Assembly: GCA_009693435.1 (NCBI GenBank) | Contig: SHXF01000003.1 | Span: 49,091 to 113,090 of the forward strand | Direction: 5' to 3' | DNA length: 64,000 nt | Source of the DNA: Betaproteobacteria bacterium | GTDB taxonomy: Bacteria; Pseudomonadota; Gammaproteobacteria; Burkholderiales; SG8-39 | Shown: one piece after another, positions 40,644 to 49,155 of the stretch | How positions within the stretch are numbered: position 1 is the stretch's first letter | Layout: each line of letters begins with the position of its first letter | Program-made: the position numbers and the translations under genes | The notes under the pieces: model-generated | The model's input: the letters and a program-made list of their open reading frames with translations, nothing else | What the model was told of the DNA's origin: nothing | The model's database searches: none

Positions 40644-43600
40644 ATGCTGCTTACCCGCAAGACCACGGCGTCCAGGGACGCGCGCGTTTCATCCGGCAAA
40701 CTCCAGCGCAGTCTGTCAGGCGGCAGCCAGTCGGGAAGGGCGCCAGCCATCATGGACCGGCGCGCCTTTCTCAAGCGCTCCGGCGTGGCGGCCATCGGCA
40801 CAGGCGTGGTGGCAGGCCAATTGCCCTATTCGATGATAAGCAAGGCCGAGGCCGCGGACGACAAGAGTGCCGGCGGGAAGCTCGAAACAAAGCGCACCGT
40901 CTGCACCCATTGTTCGGTCGGGTGCGCCATCGATGCGGTGGTGCAGAACGGCGTCTGGGTGCGCCACGAACCGGTGTTCGATTCGCCGATCAATCTCGGC
41001 GCGCACTGCGCGAAGGGTGCGTCGGTCCGCGAGCACGGCATGACCGACCACTCGCATCGTCTCAAGTACCCGATGAAGCTGGTGAATGGCCGCTACACGC
41101 GCATCACATGGGACCAGGCGATAGGCGAAATCGGCGACAGGATGCAGGCGCTGCGCAAGGAATCCGGCCCCGACGCGCTGTATTTCGTGGGTTCGTCCAA
41201 GCATTCCAATGAACAGGCGCAGTTGCTGCGCAAGTGGGTGTCGCTATGGGGCACCAACAATTGCGATCACCAGGCGCGCATCTGCCATTCGACCACGGTC
41301 GCCGGCGTGGCGAATACCTGGGGCTACGGCGCCATGACCAATTCGTACAACGACATGCAGAACACCAAGTGCATGCTGTACATCGGTTCGAACGCGGCCG
41401 AAGCGCATCCCGTGTCGATGCTGCACTCGCTGCACGCCAAGGAAAACGGCGCGAAGATGATCGTGGTCGATCCGCGGTTTACGCGAACGGCGGCCAAGGC
41501 CGACGAATTCGTTCGCATCCGATCCGGTTCGGACATTCCTTTCCTGTTTGGCCTGCTGCACGTGATATTCAAGAACGGCTGGGAAGACAAGGAGTACATC
41601 CGCACCCGCGTGCACGGCATGGACAAGATCAAGGAAGAGGTGCTGAAGAAGTGGGCGCCTGAAGAGGTGGAGAATGTCACCGGCGTGCCGGCTGCGCAGT
41701 TGCAGAAAGTGGCCGAGATGTTCGCAAAGAACCGCCCGTCCACCATAGTCTGGTGCATGGGGCAGACCCAGCACACGATCGGCAATGCCATGGTGCGCGC
41801 CTCGTGCATCCTGCAGCTTGCGCTCGGCAACATCGGCGTGTCGGGCGGCGGCGCCAATATCTTTCGCGGCCACGACAACGTGCAGGGCGCGACCGACGTC
41901 GGCCCGAATCCCGATTCCCTGCCGGGGTACTACGGCATTGTTCCGGGCGCCTGGGCGCACTGGGCGCGGGTGTGGAACGTCGATCTCGCCTGGCTGAAGA
42001 AGCAGTTCGCCTCGGAAGCGATGATGACCAAGCCTGGCATCACCGTATCGCGCTGGATCGACGGGGTGATGGAAAAGAACGAGAACATCGACCAGGATCC
42101 CAACATCCGCGGCATGTTTTTCTGGGGCCATGCGCCGAACAGCCAGACGCGCGGCCTGGAAATGAAGAAGGCGCTCGACCTGCTGGACCTGCTGGTGGTG
42201 GTCGATCCCTATCCGTCGGCCACGGCTGCGATGGCTGCCATGCCGGCGGAAGGCTATGAGCCAAACCGGAACCGCGCGGTGTATCTGCTGCCGGCCGCGA
42301 CGCAGTTCGAAACCTCGGGTTCCTGCACCGCGTCCAACCGTTCCATACAGTGGCGCGAAAAGGTGATCGAACCGCTGTTCGAGTCCAGGAGCGACCAGGC
42401 CATCATGTACGCCTTCGCCAAAAAGCTCGGCTTTGCCGACCAGCTTCTGGGCAAGAAGGACGGCAAGCAGAACATCAATGTGGTCAAGGCCAAGGGCGGA
42501 TACGACGATCTGGTTCCCGAGGACATACTGAGGAACGAGATCAACCGCGGCAGTTGGACCATAGGCTACACCGGGCAATCGCCGGAACGGCTCAAGGCCC
42601 ACATGCGCAACATGCACGTGTTCGACGTGAAGACCTTGCGTGCCAAGGGCGGTATCGACAAGGAAACCGGATACAACCTGGATGGCGACTACTTCGGCCT
42701 GCCGTGGCCTTGCTACGGCACCCCGGAGATGAAGCATCCCGGCTCGCCGAACCTGTACGACACCTCCAGGCATGTCATGGACGGCGGAGGGAATTTCCGC
42801 GCCAATTTCGGCGTGGAGCGCGAGGGCGTTTCGCTGCTGGCCGAGGACGGATCGCATTCCAAGGGTGCCGACATCACCACCGGTTATCCCGAGTTCGACC
42901 ATGTCCTCCTGAAGAAACTCGGCTGGTGGGACGAATTGAGCGACGAGGAGAAGAAGGAAGCCGAAGGCAAGAACTGGAAGACCGATCTGTCCGGCGCGAT
43001 CCAGCGGGTGGTGATGAAAGGCCATGGCTGCCATCCGTTCGGCAATGCCAAGGCGCGCGCCGTGGTCTGGAACTTCCCGGACGGCGTGCCGCAGCATCGC
43101 GAACCGCTCTACGGCATCCGTGCCGACCTGGTGGACAAGTATCCGACCCACGATGACGTCAAGACCCTGTGGCGGCTGCCGACCTTGTTCAAGTCGGTGC
43201 AGCAGAAGTACAAGGACGTCGGCAAGAATTTCCCCATCATTCTCAGCAGCGGGCGGCTGGTCGAATACGAGGGCGGTGGCGAGGAGACACGCTCCAACCC
43301 GTGGCTGGCGGAACTGATGCCGGACAACTTCGTCGAAATCAATCCCAAGGCGGCGAACGACCGCGGTATCCGCAACGGCGAATATGTCTGGGTAAAGACG
43401 CCGACCGGCGCCAGGATCAAGGTGAAAGCGATGGTCACCGAGCGCGTCGGCGCGGACCATGCGTGGATCCCGTTCCATTTTTCGGGCTGGTGGCAAGGCA
43501 AGGACATGCTGCCGTTTTATCCCGACGGCGCGGCGCCCATCGTGCGCGGCGAGGCGGTCAATACGGTGACGACGTACGGATACGACCGGGTGACGATGAT

Positions 43601-43646
43601 GCAGGAGACCAAAACGACCGTCTGCCAGATCGAACGGTTTGCCTAG
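40644..43646 (+). CDS. Formate dehydrogenase alpha subunit (Tat-exported molybdo/tungsto-enzyme)
   Basis: This 1000-residue catalytic subunit oxidises formate to CO2. It starts at ATG 40644 after GAGGAGG. A twin-arginine motif RRAFLKRSG lies near residue 38, so the Tat signal is preceded by an unusual 36-residue leader; a start at 40752 (MDRRAFLK) would remove it. CTHCSVGC with a later CAKGA Cys holds the N-terminal 4Fe-4S cluster. The metal ligand is Cys near residue 214 (HQARICHSTTVAG), not selenocysteine. ILSSGRLVEY and the HAWIPFHFSGWW region belong to the pterin-binding C-terminal domain. It is followed by beta and gamma subunits and a tungstate importer. Confidence 0.94.
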   Translation: MLLTRKTTASRDARVSSGKLQRSLSGGSQSGRAPAIMDRRAFLKRSGVAAIGTGVVAGQLPYSMISKAEAADDKSAGGKLETKRTVCTHCSVGCAIDAVVQNGVWVRHEPVFDSPINLGAHCAKGASVREHGMTDHSHRLKYPMKLVNGRYTRITWDQAIGEIGDRMQALRKESGPDALYFVGSSKHSNEQAQLLRKWVSLWGTNNCDHQARICHSTTVAGVANTWGYGAMTNSYNDMQNTKCMLYIGSNAAEAHPVSMLHSLHAKENGAKMIVVDPRFTRTAAKADEFVRIRSGSDIPFLFGLLHVIFKNGWEDKEYIRTRVHGMDKIKEEVLKKWAPEEVENVTGVPAAQLQKVAEMFAKNRPSTIVWCMGQTQHTIGNAMVRASCILQLALGNIGVSGGGANIFRGHDNVQGATDVGPNPDSLPGYYGIVPGAWAHWARVWNVDLAWLKKQFASEAMMTKPGITVSRWIDGVMEKNENIDQDPNIRGMFFWGHAPNSQTRGLEMKKALDLLDLLVVVDPYPSATAAMAAMPAEGYEPNRNRAVYLLPAATQFETSGSCTASNRSIQWREKVIEPLFESRSDQAIMYAFAKKLGFADQLLGKKDGKQNINVVKAKGGYDDLVPEDILRNEINRGSWTIGYTGQSPERLKAHMRNMHVFDVKTLRAKGGIDKETGYNLDGDYFGLPWPCYGTPEMKHPGSPNLYDTSRHVMDGGGNFRANFGVEREGVSLLAEDGSHSKGADITTGYPEFDHVLLKKLGWWDELSDEEKKEAEGKNWKTDLSGAIQRVVMKGHGCHPFGNAKARAVVWNFPDGVPQHREPLYGIRADLVDKYPTHDDVKTLWRLPTLFKSVQQKYKDVGKNFPIILSSGRLVEYEGGGEETRSNPWLAELMPDNFVEINPKAANDRGIRNGEYVWVKTPTGARIKVKAMVTERVGADHAWIPFHFSGWWQGKDMLPFYPDGAAPIVRGEAVNTVTTYGYDRVTMMQETKTTVCQIERFA

Positions 43647-43673
43647 CCCAGCAACGAGTCAGGAGCAAGAACC

Positions 43674-44297
43674 ATGGCACGAATGAAATTCCTGTGTGAC
43701 GCCGAGCGCTGCATCGAGTGCAATGGCTGCGTGACCGCCTGCAAGAGCGAGAACGAAGTGCCCTGGGGCGTCAACCGCCGCCGCGTGGTGACGATCAACG
43801 ACGGCGTCCCGGGCGAGCGCTCCATCTCGGTCGCCTGCATGCACTGCTCGGACGCGCCGTGCATGGCGGTCTGTCCGGTCGATTGCTTTTACCGCACCGA
43901 CGAAGGTGTGGTGCTGCACGACAAGGACCTGTGCATAGGCTGCGGCTACTGCTTCTACGCCTGCCCGTTCGGCGCGCCGCAGTTTCCGCAGATCGGGGCA
44001 TTCGGCCTGCGTGGCAAGATGGACAAATGCACGTTTTGCGCCGGGGGACCGGAGAAGGACCAGTCGAAGGAAGAGTTCGCGAAGTACGGCTCGAACCGGC
44101 TGGCACAGGGCAAACTGCCTGCCTGTGCGGAGATGTGCTCGACCAAGGCGCTGCTCGCCGGCGACTCGGACGTGATTTCGGATATCTACCGCCAGCGCGC
44201 CACCAAGCGCGGCAAGGGTTCGGAGGTCTGGGGCTGGGGGACGGCGTACGGCAAGCCGGACAATCCGCAGGCGCAACCGCCGGCTGGGAAATCGTGA
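43674..44297 (+). CDS. Formate dehydrogenase beta subunit, iron-sulfur
   Basis: This 207-residue electron-transfer subunit carries four 4Fe-4S sites: CIECNGCVTACK near residue 13, CMHCSDAPCMAVCP near 55, CIGCGYCFYACPFG near 87, and CTFCAGG with CAEMC near 118-150. Its length is shorter than the E. coli FdnH/FdoH beta subunit and no C-terminal membrane anchor is visible, so it probably docks to the exported alpha subunit and the gamma cytochrome directly. It is 27 bp after the alpha gene. Confidence 0.94.
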   Translation: MARMKFLCDAERCIECNGCVTACKSENEVPWGVNRRRVVTINDGVPGERSISVACMHCSDAPCMAVCPVDCFYRTDEGVVLHDKDLCIGCGYCFYACPFGAPQFPQIGAFGLRGKMDKCTFCAGGPEKDQSKEEFAKYGSNRLAQGKLPACAEMCSTKALLAGDSDVISDIYRQRATKRGKGSEVWGWGTAYGKPDNPQAQPPAGKS

Positions 44298-44521
44298 GCC
44301 TGCGTCGTATCGCATTCGGCGCGTTGGCTGTATTCGGCTTGGCGCTGCTGCAGGGCTGCGGTGAAAAAGAGCAGATCGTCGTCTACAAACAGGGCAAGTA
44401 CCATGGCAAGCTGGACGAAAAACCGTGGGCCGCTGCGCAGTGGAGCGGCAACAAGGCCCAGTGGGAAACCGCGCTCAAGGACCGCTCGCTGAACCAGAAC
44501 GAGTACACCCGGACCGAGTAG
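44294..44521 (+). CDS. Small lipoprotein in the formate dehydrogenase operon
   Basis: This 75-residue protein starts at GTG overlapping the beta-subunit stop codon as GTGA. It opens VSLRRIAFGALAVFGLALLQG then Cys, a clear type II signal peptide with a lipobox. The mature part, CGEKEQIVVYKQGKYHGKLDEKP then a Trp-rich segment, has no recognised domain. Overlap, placement between the beta and gamma genes and lipoprotein targeting suggest a membrane-anchored accessory of the exported enzyme. Function is unknown. Confidence 0.82.
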   Translation: MSLRRIAFGALAVFGLALLQGCGEKEQIVVYKQGKYHGKLDEKPWAAAQWSGNKAQWETALKDRSLNQNEYTRTE

Positions 44522-44594
44522 CGCCCATGAAAAAGGTCGCGCCGCTTGCGGCAAACCGCCGATGCGTACGTGGCGCCAGAGACGAGGCACCGAG

Positions 44595-45659
44595 ATGATC
44601 CCCATCACACTGAATTCGATCCGGCGCTATGGCCTCTTGGCCGCGGTGGCACTGCTCCTGTGCGGCCAGCAGGCGGGGGCGCTGGCGCAGTCGCCGCCCA
44701 GTGACGGCACGCAGGCACAGCGCCAGCAGGTTCAGCCCTACAACAATGCGCCGGTGTGGCGCGACGTCCGTTCGGAGAAGGAGCATGTCACTACGGCGCG
44801 CGGGCGCGAAGCCGGCGTGCTTATTCAGTCGGGCGGGGAAACCTGGCGGCAATTGCGCAATGGCCCGTTCACCCAGATTGGCGGCTGGGCGCTGGCGCTG
44901 ATGGTGCTGCTCATCGCCGCCTTTTACAAAGTCAAGGGCACGATCCGCCAGAGCACGCCGGCTACCGGAAAAAAAGTGCAGCGCTTCACAAACTGGGAGC
45001 GGGCCATTCACTGGAGCAGCGCCATCAGTTTTTGCGTGTTGGCGATTTCCGGGCTCATCATCCTGTTCGGCAAGTACCTGCTGTTGCCTGTCATCGGCTA
45101 CACGCTGTTCGCCTGGCTGACGCAGCTTGCCAAGGGCTTGCACAACTTCATCGGGCCGCTGTTCATGGTGTGCGCCGTGTGCCTGTTCCTCACCTTCGTC
45201 GGCGACAATATCCCGCGTGCCTGGGATTTCATCTGGGTGCGCAAGTTCGGCGGCCTGTTCTCCGGCGAGCACGTTCCCGCGCATCGTTTCAATGCCGGCG
45301 AAAAACTCTGGTTCTGGGGCGGGCTGTCGCTGCTTGGCATCGTGGTCGGCGCCTCGGGACTGGTGCTCGATTTTCCCAACTTCGACCAGTCGCGCGCGAC
45401 GATGCAGATTGCCAATCTGATCCATCTCGCAGGCGCGGTGCTGTTCATGCTGGGTGCGCTGGGACATATCTACATGGGCACACTGGGCGTGGAAGGTGCT
45501 TACGGCGCCATGCGCACCGGCAGCGTCGACGAGGCCTGGCTCAAGGAGCACCACGACCTCTGGTATGAGGATTACAAGGCTGGAAAAATCGCCGCACCGT
45601 CGAGCGGCGCCGGAGCGCAGGGTGGCGACGCGCGTACGCCCGCCGCTCCCTCGCATTGA
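44595..45659 (+). CDS. Formate dehydrogenase gamma subunit, cytochrome b
   Basis: This 354-residue membrane subunit has a signal peptide (MIPITLNSIRR..ALAQS) and five further hydrophobic stretches. Heme-linked His residues appear in RFTNWERAIHWSSAISFCVLA, GLHNFIGPLF and NLIHLAGAVLFMLGALGHIYMG, as in the FdnI/FdoI cytochrome b family that passes electrons to quinone. The ATG at 44595 follows CGAGG; an in-frame ATG at 44562 would add 11 residues. The C-terminal tail is Ala/Ser/Gly-rich. Confidence 0.93.
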   Translation: MIPITLNSIRRYGLLAAVALLLCGQQAGALAQSPPSDGTQAQRQQVQPYNNAPVWRDVRSEKEHVTTARGREAGVLIQSGGETWRQLRNGPFTQIGGWALALMVLLIAAFYKVKGTIRQSTPATGKKVQRFTNWERAIHWSSAISFCVLAISGLIILFGKYLLLPVIGYTLFAWLTQLAKGLHNFIGPLFMVCAVCLFLTFVGDNIPRAWDFIWVRKFGGLFSGEHVPAHRFNAGEKLWFWGGLSLLGIVVGASGLVLDFPNFDQSRATMQIANLIHLAGAVLFMLGALGHIYMGTLGVEGAYGAMRTGSVDEAWLKEHHDLWYEDYKAGKIAAPSSGAGAQGGDARTPAAPSH

Positions 45660-45703
45660 TCTACAGGGTGCTGAACCGCAGGATGGAAGGTGAGGAGAAT
45701 CGC

Positions 45704-45949
45704 ATGCGCTCGACCCATTTTTTCGCTGCTGTCGCACTCGTCGCACTTGTGTTTGTCAATGGCTCCGTGGCGGCCAGGTTGCCTGCCGCACCGGCAGCCG
45801 ATCCGGTGAAGGCCGAAGAAGCGAAAAAGAAGGCTGCAGAAACGACCAAGATCGAGGGCGACCTGCTGGCCAGGTATCAGGACAAGGCAGCGGCCAACTT
45901 CAAGAAGGCGCAGGGCAAGCCCGGTCCGTCCAAAGCCCAAGTCAAGTAA
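45704..45949 (+). CDS. Small exported Lys/Ala-rich protein
   Basis: This 81-residue protein has GAGGAG before the ATG, a signal peptide (MRSTHFFAAVALVALVFVNG..AAR) and a charged helical tail rich in Ala, Lys and Glu. It is not recognised as a named family. Its place after the gamma gene suggests it belongs to the same operon; a periplasmic assembly or stability role is inference only. An upstream ATG at 45683 (MEGEENRMR) is possible but lacks as good a ribosome-binding site. Confidence 0.72.
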   Translation: MRSTHFFAAVALVALVFVNGSVAARLPAAPAADPVKAEEAKKKAAETTKIEGDLLARYQDKAAANFKKAQGKPGPSKAQVK

Positions 45950-46266
45950 TGCGATAGCGTGGCGTGCAAGGCGCAAGCGCCGATAGAGTCCCAGGTACCC
46001 CTAACCACACCGGGGCCGTTTCCTGCAGAGGGCATGGGTGGATCGCGATCGATGCGCCTGCGCAGCCTGCGAGCTGCCGTGCTTCGGCTCCGGACAATGC
46101 CATGCAGTAATTGAGCGCGAGCAGGAAGCGCTTTTTTTGGAGTTCCAGCGGCCGCGCTCGACCAGTTCCTGGTGCATCATGGCAATCTGCCCGGCCGGCA
46201 GCCGTGCGCTTGCAAGGAGAGCCTGCAATAACTCCTGTACCTGCCTGGAAACGCGGGGAGTAGCGT
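45950..46266. other. Gap between the formate dehydrogenase and tungstate transport genes
   Basis: No gene is supported in these 317 bp. Several short frames exist on both strands, but none resembles a known family or has a good ribosome-binding site. A small hairpin GGCGC-AA-GCGCC lies at 45970-45981. GGGGAG at 46255-46260 is the likely ribosome-binding site of the following permease. Confidence 0.5.
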
Positions 46267-46287
46267 CTGGATACCCTACATGAAGCC

Positions 46288-46971
46288 GTGCTGGGCGCGC
46301 TTGCGCTCGTTTGGGCGGGGGATGCGAGACTGCTGGCCATCGTCGTGCTCAGCCTGGAAGTGAGCCTGAGCGCGGTCTGCTGCGCCTGCGTGTTGGCCCT
46401 GCCCCTGGGAGCAGCCCTCGCCGTGACGCGCTTTCCGGGCAGAAAATCCGTGATCGTGCTGCTCAATGCCTTCATGGGCCTGCCGCCGGTGGTGGTCGGT
46501 CTGGTTGTCTATCTGATGCTGTCGCGTGCCGGTCCGCTGGGGTCGCTGGGATTGCTGTTTACACCCGGAGCGATGGTGATTGCCCAGACCCTGCTGGTGG
46601 TGCCCATCATCGCTGCGCTGGTCCGCCAGGCCGTGGAAGACGCGTGGGTCGAGTATCAGGAGCAACTGCGCTCGCTTGGGGTCAACGCGACCGGCGCGGC
46701 GCTCACGTTGCTCTGGGACATCCGATACTCGCTCGTCACCGCCGTTCTCGCGGGATTCGGGCGCGCTGCGGCCGAGGTGGGGGCAGTGATCATGGTCGGC
46801 GGCAATATCGATGGCGTCACCCGCGTGATGACCACCGCCATTGCGCTGGAGACGTCGAAAGGCGACCTGTCGCTTGCCCTCAGTCTGGGATTCCTGCTGG
46901 TGCTGCTGGTGCTGGCGTTGAACGCGGGTGCGTACATCGTGCGCGAAGCGGCACAGCGGCGCTATGGCTGA
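46288..46971 (+). CDS. tupB: Tungstate/molybdate ABC importer permease (TupB-like)
   Basis: This 227-residue membrane protein has about five hydrophobic segments and the LPLGAALAVTRFPGRKSVIVLLNAFMGLPPVVVGL region of TupB/WtpB-type permeases, with an EAA-like EEYQEQLRSLG region near residue 115. GTG at 46288 is the first canonical start, but homology reads on upstream (LDTLHEAV) to a CTG at 46267 that sits six bases after GGGGAG, so the true start may be that CTG. It pairs with the ATPase and binding protein downstream. Confidence 0.85.
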   Translation: MLGALALVWAGDARLLAIVVLSLEVSLSAVCCACVLALPLGAALAVTRFPGRKSVIVLLNAFMGLPPVVVGLVVYLMLSRAGPLGSLGLLFTPGAMVIAQTLLVVPIIAALVRQAVEDAWVEYQEQLRSLGVNATGAALTLLWDIRYSLVTAVLAGFGRAAAEVGAVIMVGGNIDGVTRVMTTAIALETSKGDLSLALSLGFLLVLLVLALNAGAYIVREAAQRRYG

Positions 46972-46980
46972 GGGGATACG

Positions 46981-47700
46981 ATGACACCGGCGCTGCCGCT
47001 GCGGCTCGACGAGGTGGGCTTTGCCGCCGGCGGACGCGCCATTCTCGAGCGCATCTCAGTGGATATCGGCGCCGGATCGCGCACCATCATTCTCGGCGCC
47101 AACGGGGCCGGAAAGAGCGTGCTGATGCGCATCTGCCACGGCCTGCTCGCGCCGACTGCGGGCAGGGTGCAATGGAACTCGCCCGATAGCGCCGGCGCGC
47201 CGCGCCGGCAGGCGATGGTGTTCCAGCGTCCGGTGATGTTGCGCCGTTCGGCGATCGACAACATCAGCTTTGCGCTGAAGGTCTCGGGGGTGGCGGGAAA
47301 AGACTGCGCGGATCGCGCGCAACAGGCCATCGAATATGTCGGCCTGGGGCATGTCGCTAACCGTCCGGCGCGGGTGCTTTCGGTCGGCGAGCAGCAACGA
47401 CTCGCGCTTGCCCGTGCCTGGGCGCTGCGTCCCGAAGTGCTGTTCCTGGATGAGCCGACCGCCAACCTCGATCCGTCGGCGACCCGCGAGGTCGAGATCA
47501 TCATCGATGCGATCCGGCAGGCCGGCAGCAAGATCGTGATGAGCACGCACAATCTCGGACAGGCGCGGCGCCTCGGCGACGAAGTGCTGTTTCTGCATCA
47601 GGGGCGGCTGGCGGAGCATAGCCCTATCGACCGTTTTTTTTCCCGGCCTGCGTCGCCGGAAGCCGACGCGTTCGTCAAGGGCGAACTGCCGTGGACCTGA
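46981..47700 (+). CDS. tupC: Tungstate/molybdate ABC importer ATPase (TupC-like)
   Basis: This 239-residue ATPase has Walker A GANGAGKS near residue 39, Q-loop in MVFQRPVML, a slightly degenerate signature LSVGEQQRLALARAW, Walker B LFLDEPTANLD and the H-loop MSTHNLGQA. It follows GAGGGG nine bases after the permease stop codon. Its last ten bases overlap the binding-protein start, indicating coupling. The order permease, ATPase, binding protein is one of the known tup layouts. Confidence 0.9.
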   Translation: MTPALPLRLDEVGFAAGGRAILERISVDIGAGSRTIILGANGAGKSVLMRICHGLLAPTAGRVQWNSPDSAGAPRRQAMVFQRPVMLRRSAIDNISFALKVSGVAGKDCADRAQQAIEYVGLGHVANRPARVLSVGEQQRLALARAWALRPEVLFLDEPTANLDPSATREVEIIIDAIRQAGSKIVMSTHNLGQARRLGDEVLFLHQGRLAEHSPIDRFFSRPASPEADAFVKGELPWT

Positions 47701-48524
47701 TACGGCGAAGGGCGGCACCGCTCGCCCTTGCGCTGGTCTCTGCCGCAATGCCGTTCGCGCCGGCGCGGGCACAGCAGGAATCGATCACGGTCGCCTCGAC
47801 AACCTCTACCGAACAATCCGGACTGTTCCGGCACATGCTGCCGGCCTTCGAGCGCAAGGCGGGCATCAAGGTACGCGTGGTTGCGGTCGGCACCGGTCAG
47901 GCGCTTGACATCGGCCGCAGGGGTGACGCCGACGTGGTTTTCGTGCACGCGAGACAACTCGAGGAAAAGTTCATGGCCGAGGGATTCGGCGTGCGGCGGT
48001 TCGATGTGATGTACAACGACTTCGTGCTGATCGGACCGAAGACCGATCCGGCAGGAATCGCCGGGATGAGCGACATCGTCGCGGCGCTACAGAAGATCAA
48101 ATTCGCGCAGGCGCCGTTCGTCTCGCGCGGCGACAAGAGCGGCACTCATTTTGCCGAATTGGAATTGTGGAAGCGGGCGGGCATCGATATCGCGAAAGAT
48201 AGGGGACCGTGGTACCGCGACACCGGCCAGGGCATGGGGCCGGCCCTGAACAGCGCCGCGGGCATGAATGCCTACATCCTGTCCGATCGCGGTACCTGGT
48301 TGTCGTTCAGGAACCGTGCCGAACTCGGCCTATCGGTTCAGGGCGATCGGCGCCTGTTCAATCAATACGGAATCATGCTGGTGAACCCGAAAAAGCATCC
48401 CAGCGTGAAAAGGGAACCCGGCCAGCAGTTCATTGAGTGGGTGATCTCGCCTGAAGGGCAGAACAACATCGCTGCGTTCAGGATGGGCGGCGAGCAATTG
48501 TTCTTCCCGAACTACCGGAAGTGA
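47691..48524 (+). CDS. tupA: Tungstate-binding periplasmic protein (TupA-like)
   Basis: This 277-residue binding protein starts at GTG overlapping the ATPase gene and has a signal peptide ending ..ARAQQ. The N-terminal TTSTEQSGLF motif, the ADVVFVHAR segment and FVSRGDKSGTH are hallmarks of TupA-type proteins, whose TTST loop coordinates tungstate with far higher affinity than molybdate. Placement directly after formate dehydrogenase genes supports supply of tungsten or molybdenum to that enzyme. Confidence 0.92.
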   Translation: MDLIRRRAAPLALALVSAAMPFAPARAQQESITVASTTSTEQSGLFRHMLPAFERKAGIKVRVVAVGTGQALDIGRRGDADVVFVHARQLEEKFMAEGFGVRRFDVMYNDFVLIGPKTDPAGIAGMSDIVAALQKIKFAQAPFVSRGDKSGTHFAELELWKRAGIDIAKDRGPWYRDTGQGMGPALNSAAGMNAYILSDRGTWLSFRNRAELGLSVQGDRRLFNQYGIMLVNPKKHPSVKREPGQQFIEWVISPEGQNNIAAFRMGGEQLFFPNYRK

Positions 48525-48571
48525 TTGCGATGGGCCGGTTTTTCCGGCGCTCGGGTTCACCCGTGATGCCC

Positions 48572-48580
48572 TGCTAGAAT
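48572..48580 (+). promoter_or_regulatory. Candidate extended -10 promoter for mobB-moeA-moaDE
   Basis: TGCTAGAAT contains an extended -10 (TGn plus TAGAAT), rare in this GC-rich sequence, about 60 bp before the mobB start codon. No convincing -35 box was found at the usual distance. It would allow the cofactor genes to be expressed separately from the tungstate importer. Confidence 0.35.
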
Positions 48581-48639
48581 GGCCCCCTTTTTACACGATG
48601 GTGCGCCTTTGCGGCGCATGGCGAGGATCAGCCCGCTGC

Positions 48640-49155
48640 ATGAAAATCTTCGGCTTCGCCGGCTGGTCCGGCAGTGGCAAGACCACGCTCATCGAACAAC
48701 TCATTCCGCGGTTTGTCGCGCACGGCCTCAGGGTGTCGCTGATCAAGCACGCGCACCACGAATTCGATGCCGACATTCCGGGCAAGGATTCGTATCGCCA
48801 CCGGCATGCCGGCTGCCAGGAAGTGCTGATCACCTCGCGCGTTCGCTGGGCCCTGATGCATGAACTGCGCGGCGAGGACGAACTGTCGCTGGATGAATGC
48901 GTTCGGCACATGGCGCCGTGCGACCTGTTGCTGGTGGAAGGGCACAAGCGCCACCCCATGCCGAAGCTGGAGATCTGGCGCGCCGGGAACGGCAAGCCGT
49001 TGCTGCACCCTGACGATCCCCACATCGTGGCAGTGGCCACTGACGGCGAGTGGGACGCGCCCGGCAGCGGGCCGGCGACAGCCTTGCCGCGCTATCATCT
49101 GAACGATATCGGTCCGATCGCCGATTTCATCCTCGAACACAACGGACTCAAATGA
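48640..49155 (+). CDS. mobB: Molybdopterin-guanine dinucleotide biosynthesis protein MobB
   Basis: This 171-residue GTPase starts MKIFGFAG and has a P-loop GWSGSGKTTLIEQLI, the switch-like LIKHAHHEFDADIPGKDS segment and DLLLVEGHKRHPMPKLEI. MobB assists MobA in attaching GMP to the cofactor. It overlaps moeA by ATGA, so it opens a four-gene cofactor operon (mobB, moeA, moaD, moaE). Confidence 0.93.
   Translation: MKIFGFAGWSGSGKTTLIEQLIPRFVAHGLRVSLIKHAHHEFDADIPGKDSYRHRHAGCQEVLITSRVRWALMHELRGEDELSLDECVRHMAPCDLLLVEGHKRHPMPKLEIWRAGNGKPLLHPDDPHIVAVATDGEWDAPGSGPATALPRYHLNDIGPIADFILEHNGLK

Noticed and set aside
41244..43496. 750-codon minus-strand frame opposite the formate dehydrogenase alpha gene
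   Set aside because: It lies entirely opposite a well-conserved enzyme; long antisense frames are common at this GC content.
45950..46475. Minus-strand frames before the tungstate permease, considered as a ModE-like regulator
   Set aside because: No helix-turn-helix or molybdate-binding pattern could be recognised, and the frame overlaps the permease gene.
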